A stretch of 64,000 bases of DNA from Vreelandella nigrificans (GCF_002374315.1 NZ_NWUX01000009.1:86508-150507), one strand, 5' to 3'; shown: positions 1 through 10,059, counted from the stretch's first letter. Numbers and translations: made by a program. Notes: generated by a model not told the origin, from the letters alone.

Positions 1-798
1 TGGCTCAGAGACTAGGGCCTGGAGCGGATGGGACTCCAGCGGCAAATTAAAGCCACCCATCTTGGCCAGCACACTGGAATTACCCGCAGCCACGCAACCC
101 ACCGTCTTGGCCTCAATGTCGCCACGGTTGGTATGGACACCATAGATCTGACCATCACGAATTTTGAAGCCAGTGACTTCGGTCTGCTGGAGAATATCCA
201 CGCCGTGAGCATCGGCGCCGCGGGCATAGCCCCAGGCTACGGCATCGTGGCGTGCCACACCGGCACGCGGTTGCCAGGAGGCTCCCATCACCGGGTAGCG
301 AGCGTTCTTGGAGCAGTCCATGATCGGTACAAGCTCCTGCACCCCTTTGGCGTCTAATACTTCTCCGTCAATGCCATTCAGCCGATTGGCATTAACTCGA
401 CGCTGGATATCACGCATATCCTGCAGGGTATGCCCTAAGTTGAGCACCCCTCGCTGGGAGAACATGACGTTGTAGTTAAGATCCTGGGAAAGCCCTTCCC
501 ATAGTTTCATGGCGTGTTCGTAAAGGGCAGCCGCTTCGTCCCATAAATAATTGGAACGCACGATGGTGGTATTACGGGCGGTATTACCACCGCCCAGCCA
601 GCCTTTCTCAATCACCGCCACGTTCTTGACGCCGAACTCTTTGGCCAAGTAATAGGCCGTGGCCAAGCCGTGACCGCCACCACCGACGATGATTACATCG
701 TACTGCTTCTTGGGTGTGGGGTTGCGCCACTGGCGCTCCCAGTTCTCGTGGTGGCTCAGCGCGTGCTTGACCAGGCCGAAGCCGGAATAGCGTTGCAT
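1..798 (-). CDS. soxB: Sarcosine oxidase beta subunit (partial, 3' end beyond window)
   Basis: FAD-dependent subunit of heterotetrameric sarcosine oxidase, which converts sarcosine to glycine with release of a one-carbon unit to tetrahydrofolate. The first 266 codons are visible. They start at an ATG preceded by an AGGAGAC ribosome site and carry a dinucleotide-binding motif [14 protein letters not shown] near residues 37-50, followed by a [16 protein letters not shown] stretch typical of SoxB. The gene starts only 47 bases after glyA stops, so it should be the second gene of a glyA-soxBDAG operon like that of Pseudomonas; soxD, soxA and soxG would lie left of the window. The missing C-terminus is due to the window edge, not to damage. 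Confidence 0.93.
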   Translation of the reverse strand, partial: MQRYSGFGLVKHALSHHENWERQWRNPTPKKQYDVIIVGGGGHGLATAYYLAKEFGVKNVAVIEKGWLGGGNTARNTTIVRSNYLWDEAAALYEHAMKLWEGLSQDLNYNVMFSQRGVLNLGHTLQDMRDIQRRVNANRLNGIDGEVLDAKGVQELVPIMDCSKNARYPVMGASWQPRAGVARHDAVAWGYARGADAHGVDILQQTEVTGFKIRDGQIYGVHTNRGDIEAKTVGCVAAGNSSVLAKMGGFNLPLESHPLQALVSEP

Positions 799-845
799 AG
801 TGGTCTCCTTAGTTCAGCCGCGCCGGGCCCTGCCGGCAAGCCGAT

Positions 846-2159
846 TCAAGCAATAGATACGGCGGTTTCAGCAACAGCTTCAGCATAAACAGGATGCCGT
901 GCACATATATCGGTCACCTTGGCCCGTACCTCAGCCTCGATGGCATCGGTATCACTACCTGCTGCCAAGGCATCTAGAATGTCGCAGATCCATCCAGCCA
1001 GCTCGTTACACTCCTGGGCATCAAAGCCGCGAGTAGTTACCGCCGGGGTGCCGATACGCAACCCAGAGGTTACGAAGGGGCTTTGGGGATCGTTGGGTAC
1101 CGTATTCTTATTAACCGTAATATGCGCACGACCCAAGGCAGCATCCGCATCTTTACCAGTCACGCCCTGCTGGATAAGCGACACAAGGAAGAGATGGTCA
1201 TCAGTTCCGCCAGATACCACATCATAGCCACGCTCGACGAACACCTTGGCCATAGACTGAGCATTATCAATCACTTGCTGCTGATAGCGCACAAAGTCCT
1301 GATTCATGGCTTCCTTAAATGCCACTGCCTTAGCGGCAATCACATGCATCAATGGGCCACCCTGCTGGCCTGGGAAGACCGCACCATTAAGCTTTCTGTA
1401 GAGATCTTCGTCGCCATGAGCGGAGAGAATCAGACCCCCGCGTGGGCCACGCAGCGTTTTGTGGGTCGTCGTGGTCACTACATGGGCGTAAGGCAGCGGG
1501 CTCGGATAAAGGCCAGCAGCCACCAGGCCTGCGACGTGTGCCATATCGACCATCAACCAAGCGCCTACCTCATCGGCGATGTCGCGAAAACGCCGCCAAT
1601 CCACTACTCGAGAGTAGGCAGAGAAGCCAGCGATAATCATCTTAGGCTGGTGTTCACGAGCCAAACGCTCAACCTCTTCGTAGTCGATCTCACCGGTTTC
1701 CGGCTTAAGGCCGTACTGTACAGCGTTGTAATGCTTGCCTGAGAAGTTAGGGGCGGCGCCATGGGTTAAGTGCCCACCGTGGGCCAAACTCATACCCAAA
1801 ACTGTATCGCCTGGCTTAACCAGCGCCATAAATACAGCGGCATTGGCCTGGGCACCGGAATGCGGCTGCACATTGGCATAGTTGGCACTGAAAAGGCTGC
1901 AAGCCCGCTCAATGGCCAACGCTTCAACCTTGTCCACGAACTCACAACCGCCGTAGTAGCGACGGCCTGGATAGCCTTCTGCATACTTGTTGGTCAGTTG
2001 TGTGCCCTGCGCTTCCATAACAAGTTTACTGGTATAGTTTTCGGAGGCGATTAATTCAATATGTGCTTCTTGGCGAACTGTTTCTTCAGCAATTGCTTCG
2101 GCAAGCAGACTGTCGTAATTGGCCAAACGGGCTTTGGGGGAAAAATTATTCTGAAGCAT
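846..2159 (-). CDS. glyA: Serine hydroxymethyltransferase
   Basis: PLP enzyme interconverting glycine plus 5,10-methylene-THF with serine plus THF; here it would drain glycine and one-carbon units made from betaine. The protein has 437 residues, close to the usual ~420, with the motif [14 protein letters not shown] carrying the PLP lysine at about residue 234 and the conserved LIASENYTS segment. I chose the ATG at 2159 because GAGGAGG lies six bases upstream; an in-frame ATG at 2180 sits ahead of that site and has no Shine-Dalgarno of its own. A terminator separates it from gbcB, so glyA likely begins its own transcript and continues into soxB. A genome may hold a second housekeeping glyA elsewhere (inference). 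Confidence 0.95.
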   Translation of the reverse strand: MLQNNFSPKARLANYDSLLAEAIAEETVRQEAHIELIASENYTSKLVMEAQGTQLTNKYAEGYPGRRYYGGCEFVDKVEALAIERACSLFSANYANVQPHSGAQANAAVFMALVKPGDTVLGMSLAHGGHLTHGAAPNFSGKHYNAVQYGLKPETGEIDYEEVERLAREHQPKMIIAGFSAYSRVVDWRRFRDIADEVGAWLMVDMAHVAGLVAAGLYPSPLPYAHVVTTTTHKTLRGPRGGLILSAHGDEDLYRKLNGAVFPGQQGGPLMHVIAAKAVAFKEAMNQDFVRYQQQVIDNAQSMAKVFVERGYDVVSGGTDDHLFLVSLIQQGVTGKDADAALGRAHITVNKNTVPNDPQSPFVTSGLRIGTPAVTTRGFDAQECNELAGWICDILDALAAGSDTDAIEAEVRAKVTDICARHPVYAEAVAETAVSIA

Positions 2160-2388
2160 TACCGCCTCCTCATTAGTCACTTTATTATTAAGTGCCGGAC
2201 ATACTCTTTAATGCTGATGAACCCAGGTCGCTATCAACCAAAGACCCTATCAACGCGTTCTTACCGCGATACTATCGTTGGTTCCTGAGCCCAAGATGCT
2301 TACCGACGTCACCACTCGATGTATTTGCGACATTGGCATCAATTAGTCAGGCTGCGTAAATAGAGCTTCATTTATTACCAATAAAAAT
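2160..2388 (-). promoter_or_regulatory. glyA-sox leader/promoter region
   Basis: This non-coding stretch lies between the gbcB terminator and glyA. It contains a GCGACA hexamer at 2327-2332, a word that recurs (also as TGTCGC) in the gbcA/gbcB and gbdR promoter regions. I could not recognise a convincing -35/-10 pair or a glycine riboswitch fold. Confidence 0.35.
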
Positions 2389-2426
2389 AAAGCGCCCTAA
2401 ACGGCAAAAACCATAAAGGGCGCTTT
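2389..2426 (-). terminator. Rho-independent terminator of gbcB
   Basis: The 10-bp arms AAAGCGCCCT (2389-2398) and AGGGCGCTTT (2417-2426) form a stem. On the minus strand it is followed by a T-rich tract (TTTATTTTTATT). It lies about 57 bases past the gbcB stop and separates gbcB from glyA. Confidence 0.85.
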
Positions 2427-2431
2427 ACTAT

Positions 2432-2469
2432 CTGTATTAAAAATACTGTATTAAAAATCTGTATTAAAA
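2432..2469. repeat. Three tandem copies of CTGTATTAAAAAT
   Basis: Copies start at 2432, 2446 and 2459 (the last truncated), period 13-14 bases, in the 3' untranslated region of gbcB between its stop codon and its terminator. Similar short AT-rich tandem duplications follow several other genes in this window. Confidence 0.75.
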
Positions 2470-2482
2470 GCGTCTGCCAGCG

Positions 2483-3589
2483 CTAGAAATCGACGATGAG
2501 ATCCCCTTTCGGACGACTACAACAAGACAGAATATAACCTTCCTCAACATCCTCATCGGTAATACCACCGTTATGTTCCATTTCAACCTCACCCGATTTG
2601 AGCTCAACTCGGCAAGTACCACAAATCCCCATACCACAGGCCTTGGGAATATGCAGACCAAGCTTCGCTGCTGCTGCATGAACAGTCTCGCCCGGCTGAA
2701 TACGCACGCTTTTTCCTGAAGACTCGAACTCTACACTGTACAGGTCACTGCTATCGATATTTTCGGCGTCAACTTCTGCTTGCTCAGCCAGCTCAAGGGC
2801 CTCCTCCTGTACCTCCACTGGGGTCGCTCCGAATGACTCCTCGTGGTACCGGGTCATATCGAAACCATTATTCTTGAGCAGGTTCTTGACGGCATTCATA
2901 TAGGGCGTGGGACCACAGCAGAAGATCTCCCGATCCATGAAATCAGGGGCCATCAGATCCAGCATGGCCTGACTCAGGTAGCCGCGGAAGCCGGCCCAGG
3001 CCTCGCCCAGCTCATCGCTACGTTCACAGACAATATGCAGTTTGAACTCGGGGATTCGCGAGAAGATATGCTCCAACTCGCGGTGAAAGATGATATCGCG
3101 GGGCGAGCGAGCACTGTGGATAAACTCCAGGTCGACCAGGGAGTTGGTGTCAAAGAACCAGCGCGCCATGGACATCAGCGGGGTGATACCGACGCCGCCG
3201 GAGAGCATCAGCAATTTCTCCGCCGGGTAGTCAATAGCATTGAAGTTACCCACCGGGCCATGCACTGCTAGCTCATCGTTGATCCTGAGGTTGTCATGTA
3301 GCCAGTTAGAGACACGCCCCCCGGGCACCCGCTTGACAGTGATAGAAAAACTGTAGGGCACCGAAGGAGAACTGGAGATGGTGTAGGAGCGCATCACCTG
3401 CTCGCCATCGATCTCCAGCTCAAGGGTCACGAACTGCCCTGGTTTGAAGAAGTACAGCACCGGCTGCTCGGCCATGAAGCAGAAAGTACGCACGTCCCAG
3501 GTCTCCTGGATCACCTTGACACAGCGCACCAGATGGCGGCCATTGGTCCAGGTTTGGGTCGTGACCGGATTGAAGAAATTAGTTGTCAT
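2483..3589 (-). CDS. gbcB: Glycine betaine monooxygenase reductase component
   Basis: NAD(P)H-dependent electron-transfer partner of the Rieske oxygenase GbcA. The 368-residue protein has an FAD-binding domain with the RSYTISSSP motif near residue 69, an NAD-binding domain with LSGGVGITPLMSM, and a C-terminal plant-type 2Fe-2S ferredoxin domain (Cys318, Cys323, Cys326 and Cys356/357). This domain order is typical of class IA-like oxygenase reductases. It is transcribed divergently from gbcA across a shared 360-base promoter region, the same arrangement as in Pseudomonas. Assignment rests on the domain layout plus the gbcA/dgc/sox context; a different Rieske partner is unlikely. Confidence 0.93.
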   Translation of the reverse strand: MTTNFFNPVTTQTWTNGRHLVRCVKVIQETWDVRTFCFMAEQPVLYFFKPGQFVTLELEIDGEQVMRSYTISSSPSVPYSFSITVKRVPGGRVSNWLHDNLRINDELAVHGPVGNFNAIDYPAEKLLMLSGGVGITPLMSMARWFFDTNSLVDLEFIHSARSPRDIIFHRELEHIFSRIPEFKLHIVCERSDELGEAWAGFRGYLSQAMLDLMAPDFMDREIFCCGPTPYMNAVKNLLKNNGFDMTRYHEESFGATPVEVQEEALELAEQAEVDAENIDSSDLYSVEFESSGKSVRIQPGETVHAAAAKLGLHIPKACGMGICGTCRVELKSGEVEMEHNGGITDEDVEEGYILSCCSRPKGDLIVDF

Positions 3590-3951
3590 TATCGCCTCTG
3601 CCTGACCAAGCCACCGTCTTATGCATCACCGGCCCGTATCTGTTACATGGCCAGCACCTTTGATGTGCATTTTGGGGACGCACCTCCTAGCCGACTTACC
3701 TGACAGCGACGCACACTTACCTCGTGCCACTCTTTATCGTTTAGAAACCTTTGTTTTAGTCGCCACTACGCCATCTGATGTCGCGGGCAGATAATTGATA
3801 GGGGTTAGCCTGCAACACAATCTGTCACTGACATCAGATCTCAGCTGAATAAAACGCCAGGTTACGCAACAGAACAACAAGATATGCAATCTTGACTAAC
3901 GGCCGTATCGCAGCCCTTGAGGGGGAAGCGGTGGTTTATGAGGATACTGGT
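3590..3951. promoter_or_regulatory. Shared gbcA/gbcB divergent promoter region with a long-spaced dyad
   Basis: The region holds a 10-bp inverted repeat, ATCTGATGTC at 3773-3782 and GACATCAGAT at 3830-3839, with arms 47 bases apart. A TGTCGC hexamer at 3779-3784 overlaps the left arm. These are candidate sites for the GbdR-type activator encoded at 24336-25478. The assignment to GbdR is inference from context; no DNA-binding data can be read from the sequence. Confidence 0.45.
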
Positions 3952-5235
3952 ATGGAAAAAAGTGTTTCTATGATGGACGACCCACTCGCTGCGGCTCGTG
4001 AATCAATGGCCAAGATGCTGCAAGAAAGGGCGCACACCTTCTCGCTTCCGCAGCCGTTTTATAACGACGCTCGCCTATTCGCTCTTGATATGCAAGAGGT
4101 TTTCGAGAAAGAGTGGCTGTTCGCGGGCATGACCTGTGAGATCCCTAGCAAGGGTAACTTCATGACATTGGATATCGGTGATAATCCAATTGTCATCGTA
4201 CGCGGCAGTGAAGGCACCATTCATGCGTTTCACAATGTGTGCCGCCACCGAGGATCGCGCCTTTGTGTGAAGGATAAGGGCAAGGTGGCAAAACTCGTAT
4301 GCCCCTACCACCAGTGGACCTACGAACTGGATGGCCGCTTGTTGTTTGCCGGCAGCGATATGGGCAGTGACTTCGACCTCGATCAATTTGGACTCAAACC
4401 GGTCAGCGTGTGTACAGCCGGCGGCTTCATCTTTATCAGCCTTAGCGATGAACCACCCGCTATTGATGATTTCCTGCAAACGCTCGAGCATTATCTTGAG
4501 CCGTACCAGATGGACAACGTCAAGGTCGCCGCAGAGTCCAGTATCGTCGAGCAAGCCAACTGGAAGCTCGTCATCGAAAATAATCGTGAATGCTATCACT
4601 GTAACGGCTCTCACCCTGAGCTGCTTAACTCGCTGCAAGAGTTTGATGACACCGAAGACCCGCGCGCAACGCCTGCCTATAAGGAACTGGTGGCATGCAA
4701 ACAAGCAGATTGGGATGAGGAACAAATTCCCTATCAGTTGAAGCGCTTTGGCAAACGTAATCGCCTGACCCGCACTCCGCTGTTGGATGGCATTGTGTCG
4801 ATGACGATGGATGGCAAGCCCGGCTGCAAGAAGTTAATGGGGCGTTTATCAAGCCCTGATATGGGTTCACTGCGTATCCTGCATCTACCCAACTCATGGA
4901 ACCACTTCATGGGTGACCATGCGGTGGTATTCCGCGTGCTACCACTTGGCCCGCAGCAGACCGTAGTGACCACTAAGTGGCTGGTTCACAAGGATGCAGT
5001 AGAGGGTATTGACTACGACCCCGATCAACTTCGTCGAGTATGGGATGCCACCAACGACCAGGACCGCCAACTCGCTGAAGAGAATCAGCGTGGCATTAAC
5101 TCGAAGGCTTACCAACCCGGCCCTTACTCCAAAACCTATGAGTTCGGTGTTATCGACTTTATCGACTGGTATGCCACCCGCATACTTGAGAACTTAGACC
5201 GCGAGGCTCCCACGCTACAGTTAGCCAAAGGTTAG
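3952..5235 (+). CDS. gbcA: Glycine betaine monooxygenase, Rieske oxygenase component
   Basis: Rieske non-heme iron oxygenase that N-demethylates glycine betaine to dimethylglycine plus formaldehyde with electrons from GbcB. Using the ATG at 3952 (GAGG eight bases upstream) the protein has 427 residues. The Rieske 2Fe-2S ligands are Cys97-x-His99 and Cys117-x2-His120 (CPYHQWTY). Two mononuclear iron histidines lie at about 216 and 221 in NNRECYHCNGSHPEL, the usual H-x4-H spacing. A longer frame starting at a TTG (3892) is possible but has no ribosome site. A strong terminator follows, so gbcA is monocistronic. Confidence 0.95.
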   Translation: MEKSVSMMDDPLAAARESMAKMLQERAHTFSLPQPFYNDARLFALDMQEVFEKEWLFAGMTCEIPSKGNFMTLDIGDNPIVIVRGSEGTIHAFHNVCRHRGSRLCVKDKGKVAKLVCPYHQWTYELDGRLLFAGSDMGSDFDLDQFGLKPVSVCTAGGFIFISLSDEPPAIDDFLQTLEHYLEPYQMDNVKVAAESSIVEQANWKLVIENNRECYHCNGSHPELLNSLQEFDDTEDPRATPAYKELVACKQADWDEEQIPYQLKRFGKRNRLTRTPLLDGIVSMTMDGKPGCKKLMGRLSSPDMGSLRILHLPNSWNHFMGDHAVVFRVLPLGPQQTVVTTKWLVHKDAVEGIDYDPDQLRRVWDATNDQDRQLAEENQRGINSKAYQPGPYSKTYEFGVIDFIDWYATRILENLDREAPTLQLAKG

Positions 5236-5263
5236 AGAATACATCCAACGCAATACAGTCAAT

Positions 5264-5297
5264 AAACTGGGCCCGCTGTTGCGGGCCCAGTTTGTTT
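5264..5297 (+). terminator. Rho-independent terminator of gbcA
   Basis: A GC-rich stem AAACTGGGCCCGC (5264-5276) pairs with GCGGGCCCAGTTT (5281-5293) around a four-base loop and runs into TTTGTTT. The stem is almost symmetric and may also stop minus-strand fdsA transcripts. Confidence 0.9.
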
Positions 5298-5433
5298 GAA
5301 TACACATGATACCTGTTGATCAATCCCCCCCTCTCAGCGTGAAAAGCGCTATGTCACATTTGATTACCAGCTCCTACTTACTGCCTTCCCTGGCATTATT
5401 CTGTGGATCCCCCAGTTAATTTAAACAGTTACT

Positions 5434-8289
5434 TTAAATACTGGTCTCCTCCACCTGCGCCGCTTCCGAGCGGCTCAACCGGCAGGCGGCGTACTTGAAC
5501 TCGGGTATCTTCCCATCCGGATCCAGCGCCGGATTGGTGAGTAGATTCGCCGCCGCTTCCACGTAGCAGAAGGGCACGAACACCATGCCCTCAGGCATCC
5601 CAGGATCCACCCTCGCTTTGAGGGTGATGGAGCCTCGCCGGGTGGCGATTTTCAGATCATCGCCCGGCGCCATCCCAAGCCGAATAAGCTCAGCGGGCGC
5701 CAAACTCGCCACTGCTTCCGGCTCCAAGTCATCGAGCACTTTGGCACGGCGGGTCATGGAACCCGTGTGCCAGTGCTCTAACTGACGCCCGGTAGTCAGC
5801 ACCGTGGGATAGTCGTTATCTACCGGCTCATCAGGTGGCAGCGGGCGCGTAGGTGCGAACTTCGCCCGGCCGCTGGCGGTTGGGAAGGCCTCGCTGAAGA
5901 CCACGTCTTGTCCCAGTGCGTCCTCCGCTGGACAGGGGTAGGTCACCGACTGCTCACGCTCCAAACGCTCCCAGGAAATATGGTCAAGAGAGGCCATGCC
6001 TTGCTTCATCTCAGCGAAGACGTCCCGTGGATGTTGATAGTCCCAGTCCAGGCCAAAGCGTTTGGCGATTTCCTGGATAATCCACCAATCCGGCTTGGCC
6101 TGGCCCGGTAGCGGCAACGCCGCACGCCCCATCTGCACCTGACGGTTGGTGTTGGTGACAGTACCATCCTTCTCCGGCCAGGCGGAGGCAGGCAGAATGA
6201 CATCGGCAAACTGGGCAGTCTCAGTGACAAACAGATCCTGCACCACCAGATGCTCCAGCTTGGCCAGGGCGGCCCGTGCATGAGCCAGATCCGGATCAGA
6301 CATCGCCGGGTTTTCGCCCTGGATATACATGCCACGAATAGTGCCCGCGGCGATAGCATCCATAATTTCCACCACAGTGAGGCCCGGCGTGGGATCCAGT
6401 TTGGTATTCCACAGCTCTTCGAAAGCACTGCGTACCTGAGCATCGCTGACCGGCTGGTAGTCCGGCATCACCATGGGAATCAGGCCAGCATCCGAGGCCC
6501 CCTGAACATTGTTCTGGCCGCGTAACGGGTGCAGACCAGTACCCGGGCGCCCAGTCTGGCCACAGGCCAACGCCAGCGAGATCAGGCAGCGGGCGTTATC
6601 AGTGCCATGCGTGTGCTGGGAAATCCCCATGCCCCAGAAAATCATCGCCCGCTCGGCATTGGCATAGAGCCTGGCCACTTCTCGGATGGTCTCTGGTTCA
6701 ACACCGCACAGGCCGCTCATCGCTTCGGGGGTCATATCCACCGTATGCGTTTTGAGCGCCTCAAAGCCTTCGGTATGCTCGGCGATATAGGCCGTGTCAT
6801 AAAGCTCTTCGCTGATAATCACATTGAGAATGGCATTAAACAACGCCACATCGGCGCCGGGTGAAAAGCGTACGCTCAGGTGGGCATAGGCATCCAGCGC
6901 CTGACCACGAGGGTCGAGAATCACTATTTTGGTACCGCGCTTGGCGGCCTGTTTAAAGAAGGTAGCCGCCACCGGATGGTTTACCGCCGGGTTACAGCCG
7001 GTAAGTATCACCACATCGGACTGGCTGGCCTGCATAAAGGAGGCGGTTACCGAGCCTGAGCCAATACACTCCATGAGTGCCGCCACCGAGCTGGCATGGC
7101 ACAAGCGAGTACAGTGATCTACATGATTGGAGCCAAAGCCGGTACGCACCAGCTTCTGAAACAGCCACGCCTCTTCGTTAGAGCACTTGGCGCTACCGAA
7201 CCCCGCCAGGGCATCAGGGCCATGGGCCGCTTTAAGGTTTACAAGTCTGCTGGCGGCAGCCTCCAGGGCTTCATCCCAGCTCGCCTCGCGGAAATGAGTC
7301 AGGGGATTGGCGGGATCGAAGTCCGGGTCGATCCCCTTCGCGACACCCTCGCGACGAATCAGCGGGGTAACAAGCCGGGATGGATGGCGCGGATAGTCAT
7401 AGCCAAAGCGGCCTTTGACACATAGCCGATTCTCGTTAGAGGGGCCATCGCGGCCCTCCACATAAAGGATCTCATCGTCCTTGATATGGTAGGTGAGCTG
7501 GCAGCCTACGCCACAGTAGGGGCATACCGAGTCGACCTTACGGTCGGCCACGGCAGAATCGCCGCGGCCCGTCTGATCGATCAGGGTAGCGGGCATCAGG
7601 GCGCCGGTGGGGCAGGCTTGAACGCACTCGCCACAGGCTACGCAGGTGCTATCCCCCATAGGGTCGTCGAAATCAAACACGATCTTGGACGCCGCCCCAC
7701 GGTGAGCCAATCCAATCACGTCGTTAACCTGTACTTCGCGACAGGCACGCACACACAGGTTGCACTCGATGCAGGCGTCAAGATTGACGCGCATGGCAGA
7801 GTGGCTGCTGTCCTGCGCTAGGCTATCCGCCCGGGACGCCACATGGTGCACGGTGGGCGTCTCGCGTTCTTCGCGCTTGGGCAGCTTGCGGCGCACCGCC
7901 GTGGCATCAATGGCCAGCTGGTCAGCCATGGCCCAGAAATGGCTTGAGCTGTCGGGGCTCTCTTCCCTCTCAGGCTGGTCGACCAGCAGCATTTCCATGA
8001 CCATCTTGCGGGCCGTGTAGGCTCGTTCGGAGTTGGCGCTCTTGACCACCATACCGGGGGCCGCTTCGCGCAGACAGCTGGCCGCCAGTGCCCGCTCGCC
8101 CTCGATTTCCACCATACAGGCGCGGCAGTTGCCGTCGGCGCGGTAACCGCTGGCGTCCTTGAAACACAGGTGGGGAATGGTCTCGCCTGCGCGTTTGGCC
8201 ACCTGCCAGAGGCTTTCACCTGGCTGGGCACTCACTTCGATGCCATCCAGGGTCAGGGTAAAGCTTTGGTTTAAGCTCTGTTCACTCAT
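5434..8289 (-). CDS. fdsA: NAD-dependent formate dehydrogenase alpha (molybdopterin) subunit
   Basis: Catalytic subunit oxidising formate to CO2, the last step for methyl carbons released from betaine. The 951-residue protein has an N-terminal 2Fe-2S domain (Cys42, 55, 58, 72), a two-cluster ferredoxin segment (CIECNLCVRAC and CVACGECVQACP), a 4Fe-4S motif CPYCGVGC near 256, and the bis-MGD domain. The probable Mo-ligand cysteine is Cys397 in HCTRLCHASSV, at the place where selenocysteine sits in E. coli FdhF. The ATG at 8289 was chosen because GGGAG lies six bases upstream; another ATG lies two codons earlier. It follows fdsB by about 11 bases. No fdsC or fdsD accessory gene follows. Confidence 0.93.
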   Translation of the reverse strand: MSEQSLNQSFTLTLDGIEVSAQPGESLWQVAKRAGETIPHLCFKDASGYRADGNCRACMVEIEGERALAASCLREAAPGMVVKSANSERAYTARKMVMEMLLVDQPEREESPDSSSHFWAMADQLAIDATAVRRKLPKREERETPTVHHVASRADSLAQDSSHSAMRVNLDACIECNLCVRACREVQVNDVIGLAHRGAASKIVFDFDDPMGDSTCVACGECVQACPTGALMPATLIDQTGRGDSAVADRKVDSVCPYCGVGCQLTYHIKDDEILYVEGRDGPSNENRLCVKGRFGYDYPRHPSRLVTPLIRREGVAKGIDPDFDPANPLTHFREASWDEALEAAASRLVNLKAAHGPDALAGFGSAKCSNEEAWLFQKLVRTGFGSNHVDHCTRLCHASSVAALMECIGSGSVTASFMQASQSDVVILTGCNPAVNHPVAATFFKQAAKRGTKIVILDPRGQALDAYAHLSVRFSPGADVALFNAILNVIISEELYDTAYIAEHTEGFEALKTHTVDMTPEAMSGLCGVEPETIREVARLYANAERAMIFWGMGISQHTHGTDNARCLISLALACGQTGRPGTGLHPLRGQNNVQGASDAGLIPMVMPDYQPVSDAQVRSAFEELWNTKLDPTPGLTVVEIMDAIAAGTIRGMYIQGENPAMSDPDLAHARAALAKLEHLVVQDLFVTETAQFADVILPASAWPEKDGTVTNTNRQVQMGRAALPLPGQAKPDWWIIQEIAKRFGLDWDYQHPRDVFAEMKQGMASLDHISWERLEREQSVTYPCPAEDALGQDVVFSEAFPTASGRAKFAPTRPLPPDEPVDNDYPTVLTTGRQLEHWHTGSMTRRAKVLDDLEPEAVASLAPAELIRLGMAPGDDLKIATRRGSITLKARVDPGMPEGMVFVPFCYVEAAANLLTNPALDPDGKIPEFKYAACRLSRSEAAQVEETSI

Positions 8290-8300
8290 GCTCATCTCCC

Positions 8301-10019
8301 TTATCCCTTGACGATAACGTTCTGGGCAGCCAGTTCACTGCGAAAATCCTTGAGCAAGCCCAATACTGGGTTAGGTGCCGCCTGACCCAGTCCGCAAATA
8401 GAGGCATCTATCATCACTTGGGAAAGCTGCGTCATAAGCCCAGCATCCCATTCATTACGCTCGAGCAGGGTGAGCATTTTTTCCGTGCCCACTCGACAGG
8501 GGGTACATTGACCACAGGACTCATCGGCAAAGAAAGCCAGTAGGTTGGTAGCAACCCCGCGCAGATTGTCCTGATCAGAAAGCACGATCACCGCAGCGGA
8601 GCCAATAAAACAGCCGTGCTCCTGGAGGGTATCGAAGTCGAGAGGAATATTAGCCTTGGTGGCAGGCAGAATACCGCCTGAGGCGCCACCGGGTAGGTAG
8701 GCAGCCAAACGATGGCCTTCAGTCATGCCGCCGCAATACTCGTCAATTAACTCGCTTAGCGTGATCCCAGCAGGTGCCAGATATACGCCAGGATGCTTGA
8801 CCCGCCCCGAAACCGAGAAACTACGCAGCCCCACGCGGCCGTGGCGGCCCTGGCTAGAGAAAGCCTCTGCGCCGCGCTGCCAGATCATCGGGATCCAGTA
8901 GACGGTCTCGACGTTATTGACCAACGTTGGGCGGTCAAATAGCCCCTTCTGGGCGACAAAAGGGGGACGATGGCGGGGCTTGCCTGGTTTGCCTTCCAGG
9001 GACTCAATCATCGCCGACTCTTCACCGCAGATGTAAGCACCCGCGCCGCGGCGTAGCACGATATAGCCCGGCGTCACCAAGCCAGCAGCCTCAAGCTCGC
9101 CAATGGCCTCGCGCAGCACGCTATGCAAGGCAGGGTACTCATCACGCAAATAGATATACAGTGCCTCAGCCTCTACTGCCCAGGCACTGACTAAGGCTCC
9201 TTCAAGAAACTGGTGCGGCGAGCGTTCCAGATAATAGCGGTCCTTGAAGGTACCGGGCTCGCCTTCGTCGGCGTTGATCGCGCAGTAACGGGGGCCAGCC
9301 TCCTGACGTACGAATGTCCATTTTTTGAAGGTAGGGAAACCCGCGCCACCCAAGCCACGCAGATTGGCCTGCTGCATCGCCTCCATCAGCGCTTCTACTG
9401 TAACGCTGCCGTCGTGACAGGCCTGGAGCAACGCCATACCGCCCTTGCGGCGATAGTCGTCCAACCGCTGCCAGTCGACGGGGGCGGGGTGAAAGTGACC
9501 CTTTTCGATCACCGACGAGATACGCGCCTGGGTGGCGAACAGCACATGATGGTGCCCTACTTCAACTACTGGCGCCGTGTCGCAACGACCCATGCAGGGC
9601 GCCCGCAGCACCCGTACCTGTTCGATATCCACGTTCGCTTCAAGCTGTGCCTTAAGCGCCTCGGCGCCAGCTAGCTGGCAGGTTAGGGAATCGCAAACGC
9701 GAATGGTCACTGCCGGCGGCGGCAGCTGATCGTCGTGAATGACGTCGAAGTGAGCATAGAAAGTGGCCGTCTCGTAGACGGTCGCCATGGGCAGGTTCAT
9801 ATAAGCCGCCAGGGCACGCAAATCCGCCAGCAGTAGATGGCCCCGGGCATCCTGAATGGTATGCAGATGTTCAATTAATAGGTCGCGGCGGCGCAGCGTG
9901 GCGTTCTGTCGCTCGTCGCCCAGCAGTTCACGCAACCCCTCAAGAAGACTGGGATCGAGATCACGGCCGCGGGGCTTGCCGCGAAAGCGGCGCTTGGGGG
10001 TCACGGTCTGGACGGTCAT
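8301..10019 (-). CDS. fdsB: Formate dehydrogenase beta subunit, fused FdsG-FdsB (NuoE-NuoF-like)
   Basis: Diaphorase part of the soluble NAD-dependent formate dehydrogenase, passing electrons from FdsA to NAD. The N-terminal third resembles FdsG/NuoE (a thioredoxin-like 2Fe-2S domain, with CDSLTCQLAG and CMGRCDTAPVV supplying four cysteines). The rest resembles FdsB/NuoF, with the NADH/FMN motifs LRGLGGAGFPTFKKW and GAGAYICGEESAMIESLEG and a 4Fe-4S motif ESCGQCTPCRVG. Thus two subunits that are separate genes in many bacteria are one 572-residue chain here. I start at the ATG at 10019; an upstream GTG (10073) would place the start inside the fdhA terminator hairpin. Confidence 0.9.
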   Translation of the reverse strand: MTVQTVTPKRRFRGKPRGRDLDPSLLEGLRELLGDERQNATLRRRDLLIEHLHTIQDARGHLLLADLRALAAYMNLPMATVYETATFYAHFDVIHDDQLPPPAVTIRVCDSLTCQLAGAEALKAQLEANVDIEQVRVLRAPCMGRCDTAPVVEVGHHHVLFATQARISSVIEKGHFHPAPVDWQRLDDYRRKGGMALLQACHDGSVTVEALMEAMQQANLRGLGGAGFPTFKKWTFVRQEAGPRYCAINADEGEPGTFKDRYYLERSPHQFLEGALVSAWAVEAEALYIYLRDEYPALHSVLREAIGELEAAGLVTPGYIVLRRGAGAYICGEESAMIESLEGKPGKPRHRPPFVAQKGLFDRPTLVNNVETVYWIPMIWQRGAEAFSSQGRHGRVGLRSFSVSGRVKHPGVYLAPAGITLSELIDEYCGGMTEGHRLAAYLPGGASGGILPATKANIPLDFDTLQEHGCFIGSAAVIVLSDQDNLRGVATNLLAFFADESCGQCTPCRVGTEKMLTLLERNEWDAGLMTQLSQVMIDASICGLGQAAPNPVLGLLKDFRSELAAQNVIVKG

Positions 10020-10059
10020 GGGGTACTCATTATTATCTTGATCGGTTTTATACCGGATG

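Noticed and set aside
2160..2388. Possible glycine riboswitch upstream of glyA
   Set aside because: No paired aptamer-like conserved elements could be recognised; the region only shows weak inverted repeats.
2432..2469. Repeats considered as a CRISPR array
   Set aside because: Units are tandem without spacers and too short.
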